Shown: positions 1-7,138, counted from the stretch's first letter. The stretch: 18,171 bases of DNA from Gemmatimonadota bacterium (GCA_016180765.1 JACPAP010000223.1:1-18171), one strand, 5' to 3'. Numbers and translations are program-made. Notes: a model not told the origin generated them from the letters alone.

Positions 1-150
1 GAGTCGCGATACCCCAACCTACTTCACGATCGCGAGAACACCATCCCCGAATGCGTCACTCTTTTACTACGCGACAATCACAACGAACAGAGTTTCAAGT
101 CAGACACTAGATAGCGGGTCGCCCCGGGGCGTTGCGCCCACGGGATGGCA
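1..150. other. gene-free, lower-GC leader segment
   Basis: No open reading frame with a credible start or family signature is visible here. By hand count the first 110 bases are about half G+C, clearly lower than the rest of the window. It lies downstream of the methyltransferase gene read on the minus strand. A perfect 12-base palindrome, CGCCCCGGGGCG (120-131), and an overlapping GGGCG/CGCCC inverted repeat (127-139) follow that gene's stop codon by about 12 bases. They could form a 3' hairpin, but no T-run follows on the minus strand, so I do not call a terminator. Confidence 0.4.
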
Positions 151-756
151 TCATTTCACCGCCCATCCCGCGACGTGCGGCCAGACGACCGGGACCGGCA
201 GGTGGAAGTGGTCGCACACGACCGCGGAAAACCCGGCCAGCTCGATCGCACGCCACGTCTCCCGGTCGGGCCGGCAGCCGTCGCCCAGCACGCTCCACAC
301 CGGCCGGACGGCGCGTTGCACCCGGCGGCGCCAGGTGCCCTGCCGTGCGGCGACGTGCTCCACGAAGACGAAGCGTCCCCCCGGGCGAAGGACCCGCAGC
401 ACCTCCGCTAACGCCGCCTGCTGATCGGCCACGGAGCAGAGCACCAACGTGCTCACCACGCCGTCCACGCTGGCATCCGCGAGGTCGAGCCGCTCCGCGG
501 TGCCATCGAGAATCTCGATCTCCCGGCCCAGGCGCTCCGCCTCGCGGCGCAGGTACTTATGCATGTGCCGGTTGGGCTCGATCCCGGTCAGCCGGGCCGA
601 CGGCGCATAGTAGCCGAGGTTCGCGCCGGTCCCGGGCCCAATCTCGAGGACGGAACCGTGGAGCTGCGCCAGGAGCTCGCGTTTCCGCTGCTGGATGAGC
701 CGCTCGTGGGCCGCGCCGCCCTTGGACAGACCCCAGGCGAAGAGGCGCTGGTACAC
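151..756 (-). CDS. class I SAM-dependent methyltransferase (METTL7/thiol-methyltransferase-like)
   Basis: A 201-residue protein with a Rossmann-type methyltransferase fold. Motif I is VLEIGPGTGANL (about residues 36-47). An acidic residue for the SAM ribose follows in LTGIEPN. Motif II/III is seen as ERLDLADASVDGVVSTLVLCSV, then VLRPGGRFVFVEH. The late GDGCRPDRETWRAIELAGF segment resembles the cysteine-containing stretch of METTL7-type small-molecule methyltransferases. It is predicted to move a methyl group from SAM to a small acceptor, and the substrate cannot be told. No signal peptide is visible. The start is a GTG at 754-756 that directly abuts the TGA of the upstream amidase (757-759), so the two are probably translationally coupled and co-transcribed. 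No good Shine-Dalgarno is visible, which fits coupling. Confidence 0.85.
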   Translation of the reverse strand: MYQRLFAWGLSKGGAAHERLIQQRKRELLAQLHGSVLEIGPGTGANLGYYAPSARLTGIEPNRHMHKYLRREAERLGREIEILDGTAERLDLADASVDGVVSTLVLCSVADQQAALAEVLRVLRPGGRFVFVEHVAARQGTWRRRVQRAVRPVWSVLGDGCRPDRETWRAIELAGFSAVVCDHFHLPVPVVWPHVAGWAVK

Positions 757-2622
757 TCAGCGTGGCGTCTCGATGCGCGCCCGCGCGGCGCCGGCGGGTT
801 GGTCGGAGGTGAACAGCGTCAGGGCGTACTGCCCCTCACGGAGCGCCGCGACGTCGCCAGCGGTGAGCGACACCGTACCGGAGGCGGCCATGGTTCCCGG
901 GCCGGTGAGTCGATGGACCACGGGCCCGGGGCCCGCCGAGTCGGCGCGCAGGAGGGCGACCGCGGATACGCGGTCGGCGAAGACCCCGGAAACCCGGATG
1001 TCGTACCGAAGCTCGTATCGCGACAGGTCCATCAGGAACCGGGCATGGGCCCGGACGGCCGACGCCGGGTTGGCCGGAACCGCGGTGACGTTGAACTCCG
1101 TGGGCGCCGGGGCGCGGCCGTTCACCAGCGGAGGGGTGGCGGGCGGCGGCCGGCGGCGCGGTCCCGATTGCTCGAACGCGTAGGCCAGCGCGACCAGCCG
1201 CTCGTCCGACCACGATCGTCCCAGCAGCTCGAGACCAACGGGCAGGCCCGCCCGGGTGAATCCGGCCGGCAGGGTGAGCGCGGGGAGACCCGTCCCCCCG
1301 CTCAACTGGCAGGTAGAGCCGGCCTGGGATTGCCCGATCAAGGCGGGCTCCTGGCGCATGGTGGGATAGACCAGCGCGTCCAGGCGGAGGCTGTCCAGGA
1401 CGCGGGCGATGCGATCGCGTGCCAGACGCTGCTTGGCCAGCACCGCGCGGTGCGCCTCGCCGCCTCGCGCCGACACGGTGTCCGCCCTGCGGAACCGAGC
1501 GTCGAGCGCGGCGTGGTGCAGACCCCGCGCGACGATCTCACTCAACGAGCGCACCGGCGCGTTTGGGTTCCGGGCCAGGTAATCCAGCAGGTCGAACTTG
1601 GTTTCCAGGTCGACCGCCCGGGTGCCCGCAATCAGGCTATCGAGGTCGGGAATGGTGACGTCCACCACCTGAGCGCCCCGGGCCTTCATCGCATCGACGT
1701 TCAAGCGGATCACGCGGGCCACGTCACCGTCGGTGTCGGCGAAGTAGTTGGTGAGGACGCCGAGCCGCGCGCCTTGCAGCGCGTTAGGAGAGAGCGCGGC
1801 GACGAAACGGGGCACCGGGCGATCGCCCAGCCGCCGGGTGACCGTGTCGGCCGGGTCGGGTCCCACGGTCACGTCCAGCGCGATCGCGAGGTCCGTGACG
1901 GTGCGGGCCAGGGGCCCGGCGATGTCCTGGGTGTGGGAGAGGGGGATGATCCCGCTCCGGCTCACCAACCCCTGCGTCGGTCGCAAGCCGAAGAGGCTCC
2001 CATAGGCGGCCGGGATGCGAATCGAGCCGCACGTATCGGTGCCCCAGCCGACCGCCGCGAAGCTCGCGGCGATCGCCACACCGGTGCCGCCGCTCGAGCC
2101 GCCGGGGCAGCGCCGGGGATCATAGGCGCTCCGGGTCTGCCCGCCGAGCGAGCTGATGGTGGTGATCCCCGCGGCCAGCTCATGCAGGTTGGCCTTGCCC
2201 AGGATGATGGCGCCCGCCGCTCGCAGGCGTTTCACCACGAACGCGTCGGCCGGCGGCACCGCGCTCGCCAGCGCGATGGAACCGCCGCTGGTGGGCAGGT
2301 CCGCGGTATCGAAGTTGTCCTTGAGAATCACCGGGATCCCGTGCAGCGGCCCGCGCGGCCCGCGAGTCCGGCGCTCGGCGTCCAACGCCGCCGCTTCGTC
2401 GCGGGCCCTCGGATTCAACCGAATGATGGCGTTGAGCGCCGGGCCCTGCTGGTCGTAGGCCCGGATGCGGGCGAGATAGGCGTCCACCAGCTGGACCGCC
2501 GTCACGTCGCCGCGCGCCATGGTGGCCTGGAGATCGGAGATCGTGGCCTCGTGGACCTCGACGCTCTGCGCCGGCGCCGGCCACGGGACAACGGAGAGAA
2601 CTAGAACGGTCACCAGTCGCAT
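757..2622 (-). CDS. secreted amidase-signature hydrolase with C-terminal CHRD-like domain
   Basis: A 621-residue amidase-signature protein. The Ser-cisSer-Lys triad is visible: Lys101 in PVILKDNFDT, Ser176 in CPGGSSGGTG, and the nucleophile Ser200 in GTDTCGSIRIP, where Cys198 replaces the usual first Gly. The N-terminus, MRLVTVLVLSVVPWPAPAQS, reads as a signal peptide, so it probably acts in the periplasm or outside. The amidase body ends near residue 495. About 115 more residues, to the end, look like a degenerate CHRD (chordin-type) beta domain ending GQYALTLFTSDQPAGAARARIE. The ATG start (2620-2622) has GAGGAA six bases upstream. It is first in a two-gene unit with the methyltransferase. 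It likely hydrolyses a C-N amide bond. Family members include peptide amidases, GatA and 6-aminohexanoate hydrolases, but neighbouring genes do not suggest GatA (no gatB or gatC). Confidence 0.93.
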   Translation of the reverse strand: MRLVTVLVLSVVPWPAPAQSVEVHEATISDLQATMARGDVTAVQLVDAYLARIRAYDQQGPALNAIIRLNPRARDEAAALDAERRTRGPRGPLHGIPVILKDNFDTADLPTSGGSIALASAVPPADAFVVKRLRAAGAIILGKANLHELAAGITTISSLGGQTRSAYDPRRCPGGSSGGTGVAIAASFAAVGWGTDTCGSIRIPAAYGSLFGLRPTQGLVSRSGIIPLSHTQDIAGPLARTVTDLAIALDVTVGPDPADTVTRRLGDRPVPRFVAALSPNALQGARLGVLTNYFADTDGDVARVIRLNVDAMKARGAQVVDVTIPDLDSLIAGTRAVDLETKFDLLDYLARNPNAPVRSLSEIVARGLHHAALDARFRRADTVSARGGEAHRAVLAKQRLARDRIARVLDSLRLDALVYPTMRQEPALIGQSQAGSTCQLSGGTGLPALTLPAGFTRAGLPVGLELLGRSWSDERLVALAYAFEQSGPRRRPPPATPPLVNGRAPAPTEFNVTAVPANPASAVRAHARFLMDLSRYELRYDIRVSGVFADRVSAVALLRADSAGPGPVVHRLTGPGTMAASGTVSLTAGDVAALREGQYALTLFTSDQPAGAARARIETPR

Positions 2623-2687
2623 CGGCGTTCCTCAGTGTGCCGGGATAGTGCTCAACCTACGCGACCGGACGCGGCCCGCCAGACGCG

Positions 2688-2723
2688 AGGGGCGTGGCCC
2701 CTATTTGCGACCCCGCGGCGGGG
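2688..2723. other. two short perfect hairpins in the amidase upstream region
   Basis: AGGGGC-GTG-GCCCCT (2688-2702) is followed eight bases later by the palindrome CCCCGCGGCGGGG (2711-2723). They lie 66-101 bases upstream of the amidase start on the minus strand, within the 398-base gap between two divergent genes. No T-run follows either, so they are not obvious terminators. They may belong to an amidase leader or operator. Confidence 0.4.
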
Positions 2724-2796
2724 ATAGAACTGGAGGGCGGGCGGTGACGGGAAGCATGGTGGTGAATCTGGGTGGGGTGTTGCAGTAGGGGAGGCT

Positions 2797-2987
2797 GGAA
2801 ACCAGAGAGCCGAGGATCGCGAAACCCTCGGCTCTCGTTGGCGTAGCGAAACCTGGCTACGCGGAGACCTCGCAAGTCCAGACAAGCGCTACCGAGCCGC
2901 GAGGCCAGGGTAACTCTGGTGGGTCGAAACGCCACCCTGGCGAGGGTGTGCGCCCCGGAGTAACATCTTCCGTTCCTGCTGGTTTCC
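2797..2987. ncRNA. candidate structured RNA or non-autonomous element with closing helix
   Basis: GGAAACCAG (2797-2805) is the exact reverse complement of CTGGTTTCC (2979-2987), so the ends can close a domain of about 190 bases. Inside are several more helices. GAGAGCCGAGG (2805-2815) pairs perfectly with CCTCGGCTCTC (2826-2836). GCGTAGC (2841-2847) pairs with GCTACGC (2856-2862). CCTCGC (2868-2873) pairs with GCGAGG (2899-2904). GGTGG pairs with CCACC around a loop near 2924-2930, itself inside a CCAG/CTGG helix. Three loops or loop edges carry CGAAAC (2820-2825, 2847-2852, 2925-2930). The right edge is 33 bases before the ATG of the VPS10-like gene, whose leader it could be. On the other strand it lies in the amidase's upstream region. 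I compared it from memory with c-di-GMP, SAH and other riboswitches, RNase P and SRP RNA, and found no match. No protein-coding potential is evident. Confidence 0.35.
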
Positions 2988-3020
2988 ACGATTCATCCGC
3001 AGCTCTTCGGAGTCCCGACG

Positions 3021-5528
3021 ATGTCCCGAATCACCACTCTCGTGGCGCTCGCGGCCGGCCTGGTGCCGGCCCGCGGGGCGATCGCGCAACAGTACGACCC
3101 CAGACTCTACGACGCGCTCCAATGGCGAAACATCGGCCCGGATCGCGGTGGCCGATCCCAGGCCGTGGCGGGGAGCCGCACGCGGCCCATGGAGTACTAC
3201 TTCGGCGCTACCGGCGGCGGCGTGTGGAAGACGACGGACGGCGGCCAGAACTGGCGCCCGGTGACGGACGGGCAGATCAAGAGCTCGTCGGTGGGCGCGG
3301 GGGCGGTGTGCGAGGCCAACCCGGACGTGGTGTACGTGGGGATGGGCGAGACCGAGCTCCGCGGCAACATCATGCAGGGCGACGGCGTCTATAAATCCAT
3401 CGACGCCGGGAAGACCTGGAAGCACATGGGGCTCAGAGAGACCCAGTCCATCGGCCGGATCCGGATTCACCCCACCGACTGCAACATGGTGTGGGTTGCG
3501 GCCCTCGGCGTCCACTCGGCCCCCAGTCCGGACCGGGGCGTGTTCAAGTCCACCAACGGCGGCGAGACCTGGCGCAAGGTGCTGTTCCGCGACCCGGCGA
3601 CCGGCGCCGTGGACCTGACCGTAGACCCCAACAACCCGGCCGTGATGTACGCCGCGCTGTGGGAGGCGTGGCGCAAGTCGTGGGGCATGTCCTCCGGCGG
3701 TCCGGGGAGCGGCCTGTACAAGAGCACCGATTTCGGCGAGACCTGGACCGAGATCAGCCGCCGGCCCGGCCTGCCGCAAGCCGGCGTCTACGGCAAGATC
3801 GGGGTGACGATCTCGCCTCCGGCCCCGTGGCGGGTGTACGCCATCATGGAGCACGACTCCGGCGGCGTGTTCCGCTCGGACGACGCCGGCGCCACCTGGA
3901 CCAAGGTGAACGACGAACGGCGCCTCCGGCAGCGGGCCTTCTATTACACCCGGATCTACGCCGATCCGAGGAACGCGGACGTCATGTACGTGCTGAACAC
4001 CGGGTTCTACCGCTCGCGCGACGCGGGCAAGACCTATCAGGGGATCCGGGTGCCGCACGGCGACAACCACGACCTGTGGATCGCGCCGAACGATCCCCAT
4101 CGGATGATCAATGCCAACGACGGCGGCGCCAACGTGTCATTCAACGGCGGGGAGTCGTGGACCGAGCAGGACTTCCCCACGGCTCAGTTCTACCGGGTGA
4201 TCACGTCACACCACCAGCCCTACCTGGTGTGCGGCGCTCAGCAGGACAACAGCACGGCGTGCGTGACCCATAAGGGCTGGAACCACCTGGGCGAGCAGGG
4301 CTTTGGATCGGGCAACCTGTTCTTCGCGCCGGGCGGCGGGGAGAGCGGCCATATCGCCAACCACGCCGCCAACCCCAACATCTTCTACGCGGGATCCTAC
4401 GGCGGCCTCCTCACCCGGTTCGACTACGCGACCGGCCAGGAGCGCGTGATCAACGTGTGGCCCGAGAACCCCATGGGCCACTCGTCGTCCGACATCCGCG
4501 AGCGGTTCCAGTGGACCTTCCCCATCGTGTTCTCGCATCACGATCCCAACGTGCTGTACGTGAGCAGCCAGCACGTCTTCCAGTCCACCAACGAAGGCCA
4601 GAGCTGGGAGCGCATCAGCCCCGATCTCACCCGCCACGATCCCACCACGATGGGCGCCTCGGGCGGGCCGATCACCAAGGACCAAACCGGGGTCGAGACC
4701 TACGCCGAGGTGTTCGCGCTGGCGCCGGACCACCATGACGCCAACGTCATCTGGGCCGGGTCGGACGACGGGCTGGTGCACGTCACCCGGGACGGTGGCA
4801 AGACCTGGCAGAACATCACGCCCAAGGACGCGCCGCCGTTCGTGCGGATCAACACCATCGAGGCGTCACCCACCACCGCCGGCAAGGCGTACCTGGCCGG
4901 GATTCGGTACCTGGTGGAGAACGACCGGCGGCCGTACGTGTGGCGCACCACCGACTACGGCGCCACCTGGACCAAGATCGTGAACGGGATTGCGGACGAC
5001 GATTTCGTGCGGGCCGTCCGCGAGGACCCCAAGCGGCCGGGCCTCCTGTACGCGGGCTCCGAGCACACGGTGTACCTGTCGTGGAATGACGGGGCCAACT
5101 GGCAGCGGCTGACCCAGAATCTCCCGGACGCGCAGGTGAGCGATCTCCGGGTGACGGAGAACGACCTGGTCATCGCGACGCACGGGCGGGCCTTCTGGAT
5201 CATGTACGACATCGGGCCGCTGCGGCAGATGGGCCCCCAGGTGGCGTCGGCCAACGTGCACCTGTTCGACCCCTCGGACCCGGTGCGCGGCGTGGATCCG
5301 GCCAGAAGACCGACCCCGAGCGTCCGGCGCCGGCCTTCGAGTTCGGGTTCTTTGGCGGCGGCGGCCCGCAGCGGCCGTCGGCGAAGGCCGGGTCCCAACG
5401 CTTCACCTGGAACCTGCGGTATCCCGGGTACACCGAGTTCGAGGGCCGGATCTTCTGGGCAGCCGGGAACGCCGGCCCGATCGCGGCGCCGGGGCGGTAT
5501 CAGGTGCGCCTGCGGGTGGGGGCCGTGA
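3021..5528 (+). CDS. sortilin/VPS10-like BNR-repeat beta-propeller protein, N-terminal part (frameshifted)
   Basis: The frame starts with a signal peptide (MSRITTLVALAAGLVPARGA, cleavage near AIA-QQ). It then carries about ten Asp-box/BNR motifs of the S/T-x-D-x-G-x-T-W type, for example GGVWKTTDGGQNW (about 67-79), GVYKSIDAGKTW (122-133), GVFKSTNGGETW, GLYKSTDFGETW, VHVTRDGGKTW and VWRTTDYGATW. This is the WD40/YVTN/BNR-like (VPS10, sortilin-type) secreted family, common in soil Bacteroidota, Acidobacteriota and Gemmatimonadota. It is often loosely named glycosyl hydrolase, but no enzyme activity is established. Start ATG 3021 has CGGAG eight bases upstream. Genuine homology runs to about residue 758 (VHLFDPSDPVRGVDP). 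The last ~75 residues are Arg/Pro/Ser-rich nonsense from the wrong frame. The natural C-terminus continues in another frame to 6091. Confidence 0.9.
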   Translation: MSRITTLVALAAGLVPARGAIAQQYDPRLYDALQWRNIGPDRGGRSQAVAGSRTRPMEYYFGATGGGVWKTTDGGQNWRPVTDGQIKSSSVGAGAVCEANPDVVYVGMGETELRGNIMQGDGVYKSIDAGKTWKHMGLRETQSIGRIRIHPTDCNMVWVAALGVHSAPSPDRGVFKSTNGGETWRKVLFRDPATGAVDLTVDPNNPAVMYAALWEAWRKSWGMSSGGPGSGLYKSTDFGETWTEISRRPGLPQAGVYGKIGVTISPPAPWRVYAIMEHDSGGVFRSDDAGATWTKVNDERRLRQRAFYYTRIYADPRNADVMYVLNTGFYRSRDAGKTYQGIRVPHGDNHDLWIAPNDPHRMINANDGGANVSFNGGESWTEQDFPTAQFYRVITSHHQPYLVCGAQQDNSTACVTHKGWNHLGEQGFGSGNLFFAPGGGESGHIANHAANPNIFYAGSYGGLLTRFDYATGQERVINVWPENPMGHSSSDIRERFQWTFPIVFSHHDPNVLYVSSQHVFQSTNEGQSWERISPDLTRHDPTTMGASGGPITKDQTGVETYAEVFALAPDHHDANVIWAGSDDGLVHVTRDGGKTWQNITPKDAPPFVRINTIEASPTTAGKAYLAGIRYLVENDRRPYVWRTTDYGATWTKIVNGIADDDFVRAVREDPKRPGLLYAGSEHTVYLSWNDGANWQRLTQNLPDAQVSDLRVTENDLVIATHGRAFWIMYDIGPLRQMGPQVASANVHLFDPSDPVRGVDPARRPTPSVRRRPSSSGSLAAAARSGRRRRPGPNASPGTCGIPGTPSSRAGSSGQPGTPARSRRRGGIRCACGWGP

Positions 5529-6091
5529 CCCAGACGCAGGAGTTCGAGCTCAAGATCGATCCGCGCCTCGAGGGGAAGGTGACCGTGGCGCAACTCCAGG
5601 AGCAGTTCGACTTCGCGATCAAGATCCGCGACCGGGTGAGCGACGCCAACGAGGCGGTGGTCCGGGTGCGGAACGTCAAGTCACAAGTGGACGATCGGCT
5701 GAAACAGAGCAGCGATCCCGCGATCACGCGCCTGGGCGGCACGGTGAAAACCAAGTTGAGCGCACCGGAAGAGGAGATCTACCAGGTCCGGAACCGGAGC
5801 AACCAGGATCCCCTCAACTACCCCATCAAGCTGAACAACAAGCTGGCGGCGCTGATGGGGGTCGTGGGGCGCGCGGAGGCGCCGCCCACGGCGCAATCGT
5901 ACGACGTGTTCCACCATCTCGACACGCTGCTGCAGAGGCAGCTCGACGTGGTGGAAGCGGTGATTGGCGCCGACGTGGCCCAGCTCAACCAGCTGCTGCG
6001 GAACGCCAACCTGGCGCCCATCGACACGGCCAAGCCGAAGCGGGAGACGACGGTGGCGGCGCCGGCGATACCGGATGACGGCCAGCGATGA
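5504..6091 (+). CDS. C-terminal part of the VPS10-like protein, displaced by a frameshift
   Basis: This is the continuation of the gene at 3021 in a different frame. The sensible reading frame opens at least as early as about 5303 (QKTDPERPAPAFEFGFFGGG), then reads RFTWNLRYPGYTEFEG and IFWAAGNAGPIAAPGRYQVR. This is the beta-sandwich and helical tail that follows the propeller in this family. The tail LKIDPRLEGKVTVAQLQEQF, then KIRDRVSDANEAV and onward is alpha-helical. The nominal GTG at 5504 has no Shine-Dalgarno, so independent translation is unlikely. Together the two frames give about 1,020 residues, somewhat short of the roughly 1,050-1,100 I recall for intact relatives. A short missing segment at the junction would fit. 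Either the gene is broken or the assembly has an error there. Confidence 0.8.
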   Translation: MRLRVGAVTQTQEFELKIDPRLEGKVTVAQLQEQFDFAIKIRDRVSDANEAVVRVRNVKSQVDDRLKQSSDPAITRLGGTVKTKLSAPEEEIYQVRNRSNQDPLNYPIKLNNKLAALMGVVGRAEAPPTAQSYDVFHHLDTLLQRQLDVVEAVIGADVAQLNQLLRNANLAPIDTAKPKRETTVAAPAIPDDGQR

Positions 6092-6093
6092 AG

Positions 6094-6193
6094 GGTGGGC
6101 GGTGCGCGGTGCGCAGGGTGGTCACGGAGCCGTCTCCCAGCCGGGGCGGCATGAGCCCGGCCTGACCACCCCGCGCGCCGCTCACCGTTCACA
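6094..6193. repeat. inverted heptad array A (unit about GTGCGCG)
   Basis: The left arm (6095-6124) is made of 7-base steps GGTGGGC, GGTGCGC, GGTGCGC and then GGGTGGTCA. The right arm (6163-6192) is its reverse complement at 25 of 30 positions, including a perfect 9-base GGGTGGTCA/TGACCACCC apex. The spacer is 38 bases and itself GC-rich. The array begins two bases after the stop of the VPS10-like gene. Its right edge ends three bases before the TATATT box in front of the NifU gene. It is one of five such elements in the window. Confidence 0.85.
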
Positions 6194-6195
6194 TT

Positions 6196-6201
6196 TATAT
6201 T
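6196..6201 (+). promoter_or_regulatory. -10-like box for a possibly leaderless NifU transcript
   Basis: TATATT sits in an AT-rich patch in otherwise GC-rich DNA and ends five bases before the ATG at 6207. The A of the start codon therefore falls where transcription would begin. No -35 hexamer is visible: that position is taken by the right arm of heptad array A. The intervening GAGG could instead act as a very close Shine-Dalgarno, so leaderless initiation is inference. Confidence 0.4.
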
Positions 6202-6206
6202 GAGGT

Positions 6207-6653
6207 ATGCCCACGACTACCGGGCTCACCGACGACCGCATCTTCGACGTCGTTGACCGTCTGTTCCGTGAGGAGATCAACCCCATGGTGGCCCGTCACG
6301 GCGGCAAGGTTGAGCTGCTGGACGTGCAGGACGCTACCGTGGTGGTCCGCATGATGGGCGGCTGCCAGGGGTGCGGCATGGCGACGGTGACCCTGCGGCA
6401 GGGGATCGAGACCGCGCTGCGCCAGGCGATCCCCGGGGTCCAGGGGATCAAGGACATCACGGATCACGGGTCGGGGAAGAACCCGTATTACGCGCCGGGC
6501 GTGCAGGGGCGAAGCGCCACTTCATACGGCTTTTGGAGGTATGGCCGCCCGGTGCCGTCCAGGAACCGGCGCACCGCCGGGTCGTGGGTGATGGCGCTGA
6601 CGAAGATCACCCGGTGGGCGAGGTCGGGGTCGCGCTCCAGCAGCGCCTCGTAG
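6207..6653 (+). CDS. NifU C-terminal-domain Fe-S scaffold protein with aberrant C-terminal extension
   Basis: Residues 1-95 form a NifU-type domain: an N-terminal helix with INPMVARHGGKVELLDV, then the Cys-x-x-Cys iron-sulfur ligand motif MMGGCQGCGMAT (Cys53, Cys56), then the helix TLRQGIETALRQAIPGVQGI. Proteins of this kind (NfuA or NifU C-domain) hold and pass on an Fe-S cluster in the cytoplasm. Relatives usually end soon after the SGKNPYY-like segment, near residue 95-105. Here the frame runs on to residue 148 with Arg/Ser/Trp-rich sequence that is simply the antisense of the convergent response regulator gene. The natural stop seems to be missing. The domain call is firm; the true C-terminus is not. 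Confidence 0.9.
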   Translation: MPTTTGLTDDRIFDVVDRLFREEINPMVARHGGKVELLDVQDATVVVRMMGGCQGCGMATVTLRQGIETALRQAIPGVQGIKDITDHGSGKNPYYAPGVQGRSATSYGFWRYGRPVPSRNRRTAGSWVMALTKITRWARSGSRSSSAS

Positions 6654-6871
6654 AAGCCGCCGCCCGGCAAGTACGGCAGCCGGAGGTCGCACACGATGGC
6701 ATCGAAGCGACGCTGTGACGCGATCTCCAAGGCGCGAAGGCCGTCGTCCGCCTCGGTGACGGTGAAGCCCGCCTGCAGGAGGACTTTTCGCATGCCGGCT
6801 CTGGTATCGGGATCGTCTTCGACGACCAGGACGTTCAAGTGTCGCATGGGTTCCGGTCGCGAGGCGGACAT
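6488..6871 (-). CDS. single-domain response regulator (CheY-like receiver), shortened at the C-terminus
   Basis: A 127-residue stand-alone receiver domain. The acidic pair Asp19-Asp20 is in VVEDDPD, the phospho-acceptor Asp62 in DAIVCDLRLP, the switch Ser92 in IFVSA, and Lys114 in YLQKPYE. It would be phosphorylated by a histidine kinase not encoded in this window. There is no output domain. Receivers normally continue about 10-15 residues past the Lys-Pro to complete helix 5. Here the sequence breaks into ALRPCTPGA and stops, so helix 5 looks lost. The 3' end overlaps the NifU reading frame tail-to-tail by 166 bases. The start is ATG 6869-6871. An alternative is the ATG at 6845-6847 (MRHLNVLVVEDD), because a TACATT box directly abuts the first ATG. 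Confidence 0.88.
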   Translation of the reverse strand: MSASRPEPMRHLNVLVVEDDPDTRAGMRKVLLQAGFTVTEADDGLRALEIASQRRFDAIVCDLRLPYLPGGGFYEALLERDPDLAHRVIFVSAITHDPAVRRFLDGTGRPYLQKPYEVALRPCTPGA

Positions 6872-6908
6872 AATGTATCCGGACTGCGCGGGGTCGGCCA
6901 CGTACTGC

Positions 6909-6937
6909 TTGACCCCCCTCTCGGCCCCGGGTAAGTT
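6909..6937 (+). promoter_or_regulatory. promoter of the tRNA-Leu/tRNA-Thr unit
   Basis: TTGACC (6909-6914) and TAAGTT (6932-6937) are separated by exactly 17 bases, close to the housekeeping sigma consensus. Transcription would start near 6944, about 19 bases before the first tRNA. It is the best -35/-10 pair I found in the window. Confidence 0.7.
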
Positions 6938-6962
6938 GCGCTCGCCCGAAGGCAGCCCGTAC

Positions 6963-7044
6963 GCCCTGGTGGTGAAATTGGTAGACACGCTGTCTTGAGG
7001 GGGCAGTGCCGCAAGGCGTCCCGGTTCGAATCCGGGCCAGGGCA
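6963..7044 (+). tRNA. tRNA-Leu (anticodon GAG)
   Basis: An 82-base class II tRNA. The acceptor stem GCCCTGG (6963-6969) pairs with CCAGGGC (7037-7043), with discriminator A7044. The anticodon stem is CTGTC/GGCAG with loop TTGAGGG, and the anticodon is GAG (6997-6999), reading CUC and CUU. A long variable arm (TGCCGCAAGGCG region) and T-arm CCCGG-TTCGAAT-CCGGG are present. CCA is not encoded, so it must be added afterwards. Confidence 0.97.
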
Positions 7045-7066
7045 TCCGACCAGGCTCTTGTACCCC

Positions 7067-7138
7067 GCCGGCGTAGCTCAGCGGTAGAGCACCGGTTTCG
7101 TAAACCGGGGGTCGTGGGTTCAATCCCCACCGCCGGCT
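7067..7138 (+). tRNA. tRNA-Thr (anticodon CGT)
   Basis: A 72-base tRNA. The acceptor stem GCCGGCG (7067-7073) pairs with CGCCGGC (7131-7137), with discriminator T7138. The anticodon stem is CCGGT/ACCGG with loop TTCGTAA, and the anticodon is CGT (7099-7101), reading ACG. The T-arm is GTGGG-TTCAATC-CCCAC. CCA is not encoded. It lies 22 bases after tRNA-Leu and is presumably processed from the same transcript. Confidence 0.97.

Noticed and set aside
559..2604. 681-residue open frame on the plus strand
   Set aside because: It is the antisense shadow of the amidase and the methyltransferase. Its sequence is Arg/Gly/Pro-rich with no family signature, while the minus-strand frame has the full amidase triad.
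2797..2987. c-di-GMP, SAH or other known riboswitch, RNase P or SRP RNA
   Set aside because: Some short words look similar (for example CGCAAGTCC, CCGAGG), but the conserved cores of these RNAs, as I recall them, are not in the right order. I left it unnamed.
2889..4100. 403-residue open frame on the minus strand
   Set aside because: It is antisense to the BNR repeats of the VPS10-like gene and runs through the hairpin-rich gap. It has no recognisable domain.
5290..5310. Programmed -1 frameshift
   Set aside because: No X-XXY-YYZ slippery heptamer and no fitting downstream structure was found, and the protein seems to lack a segment there, which fits a lesion better.
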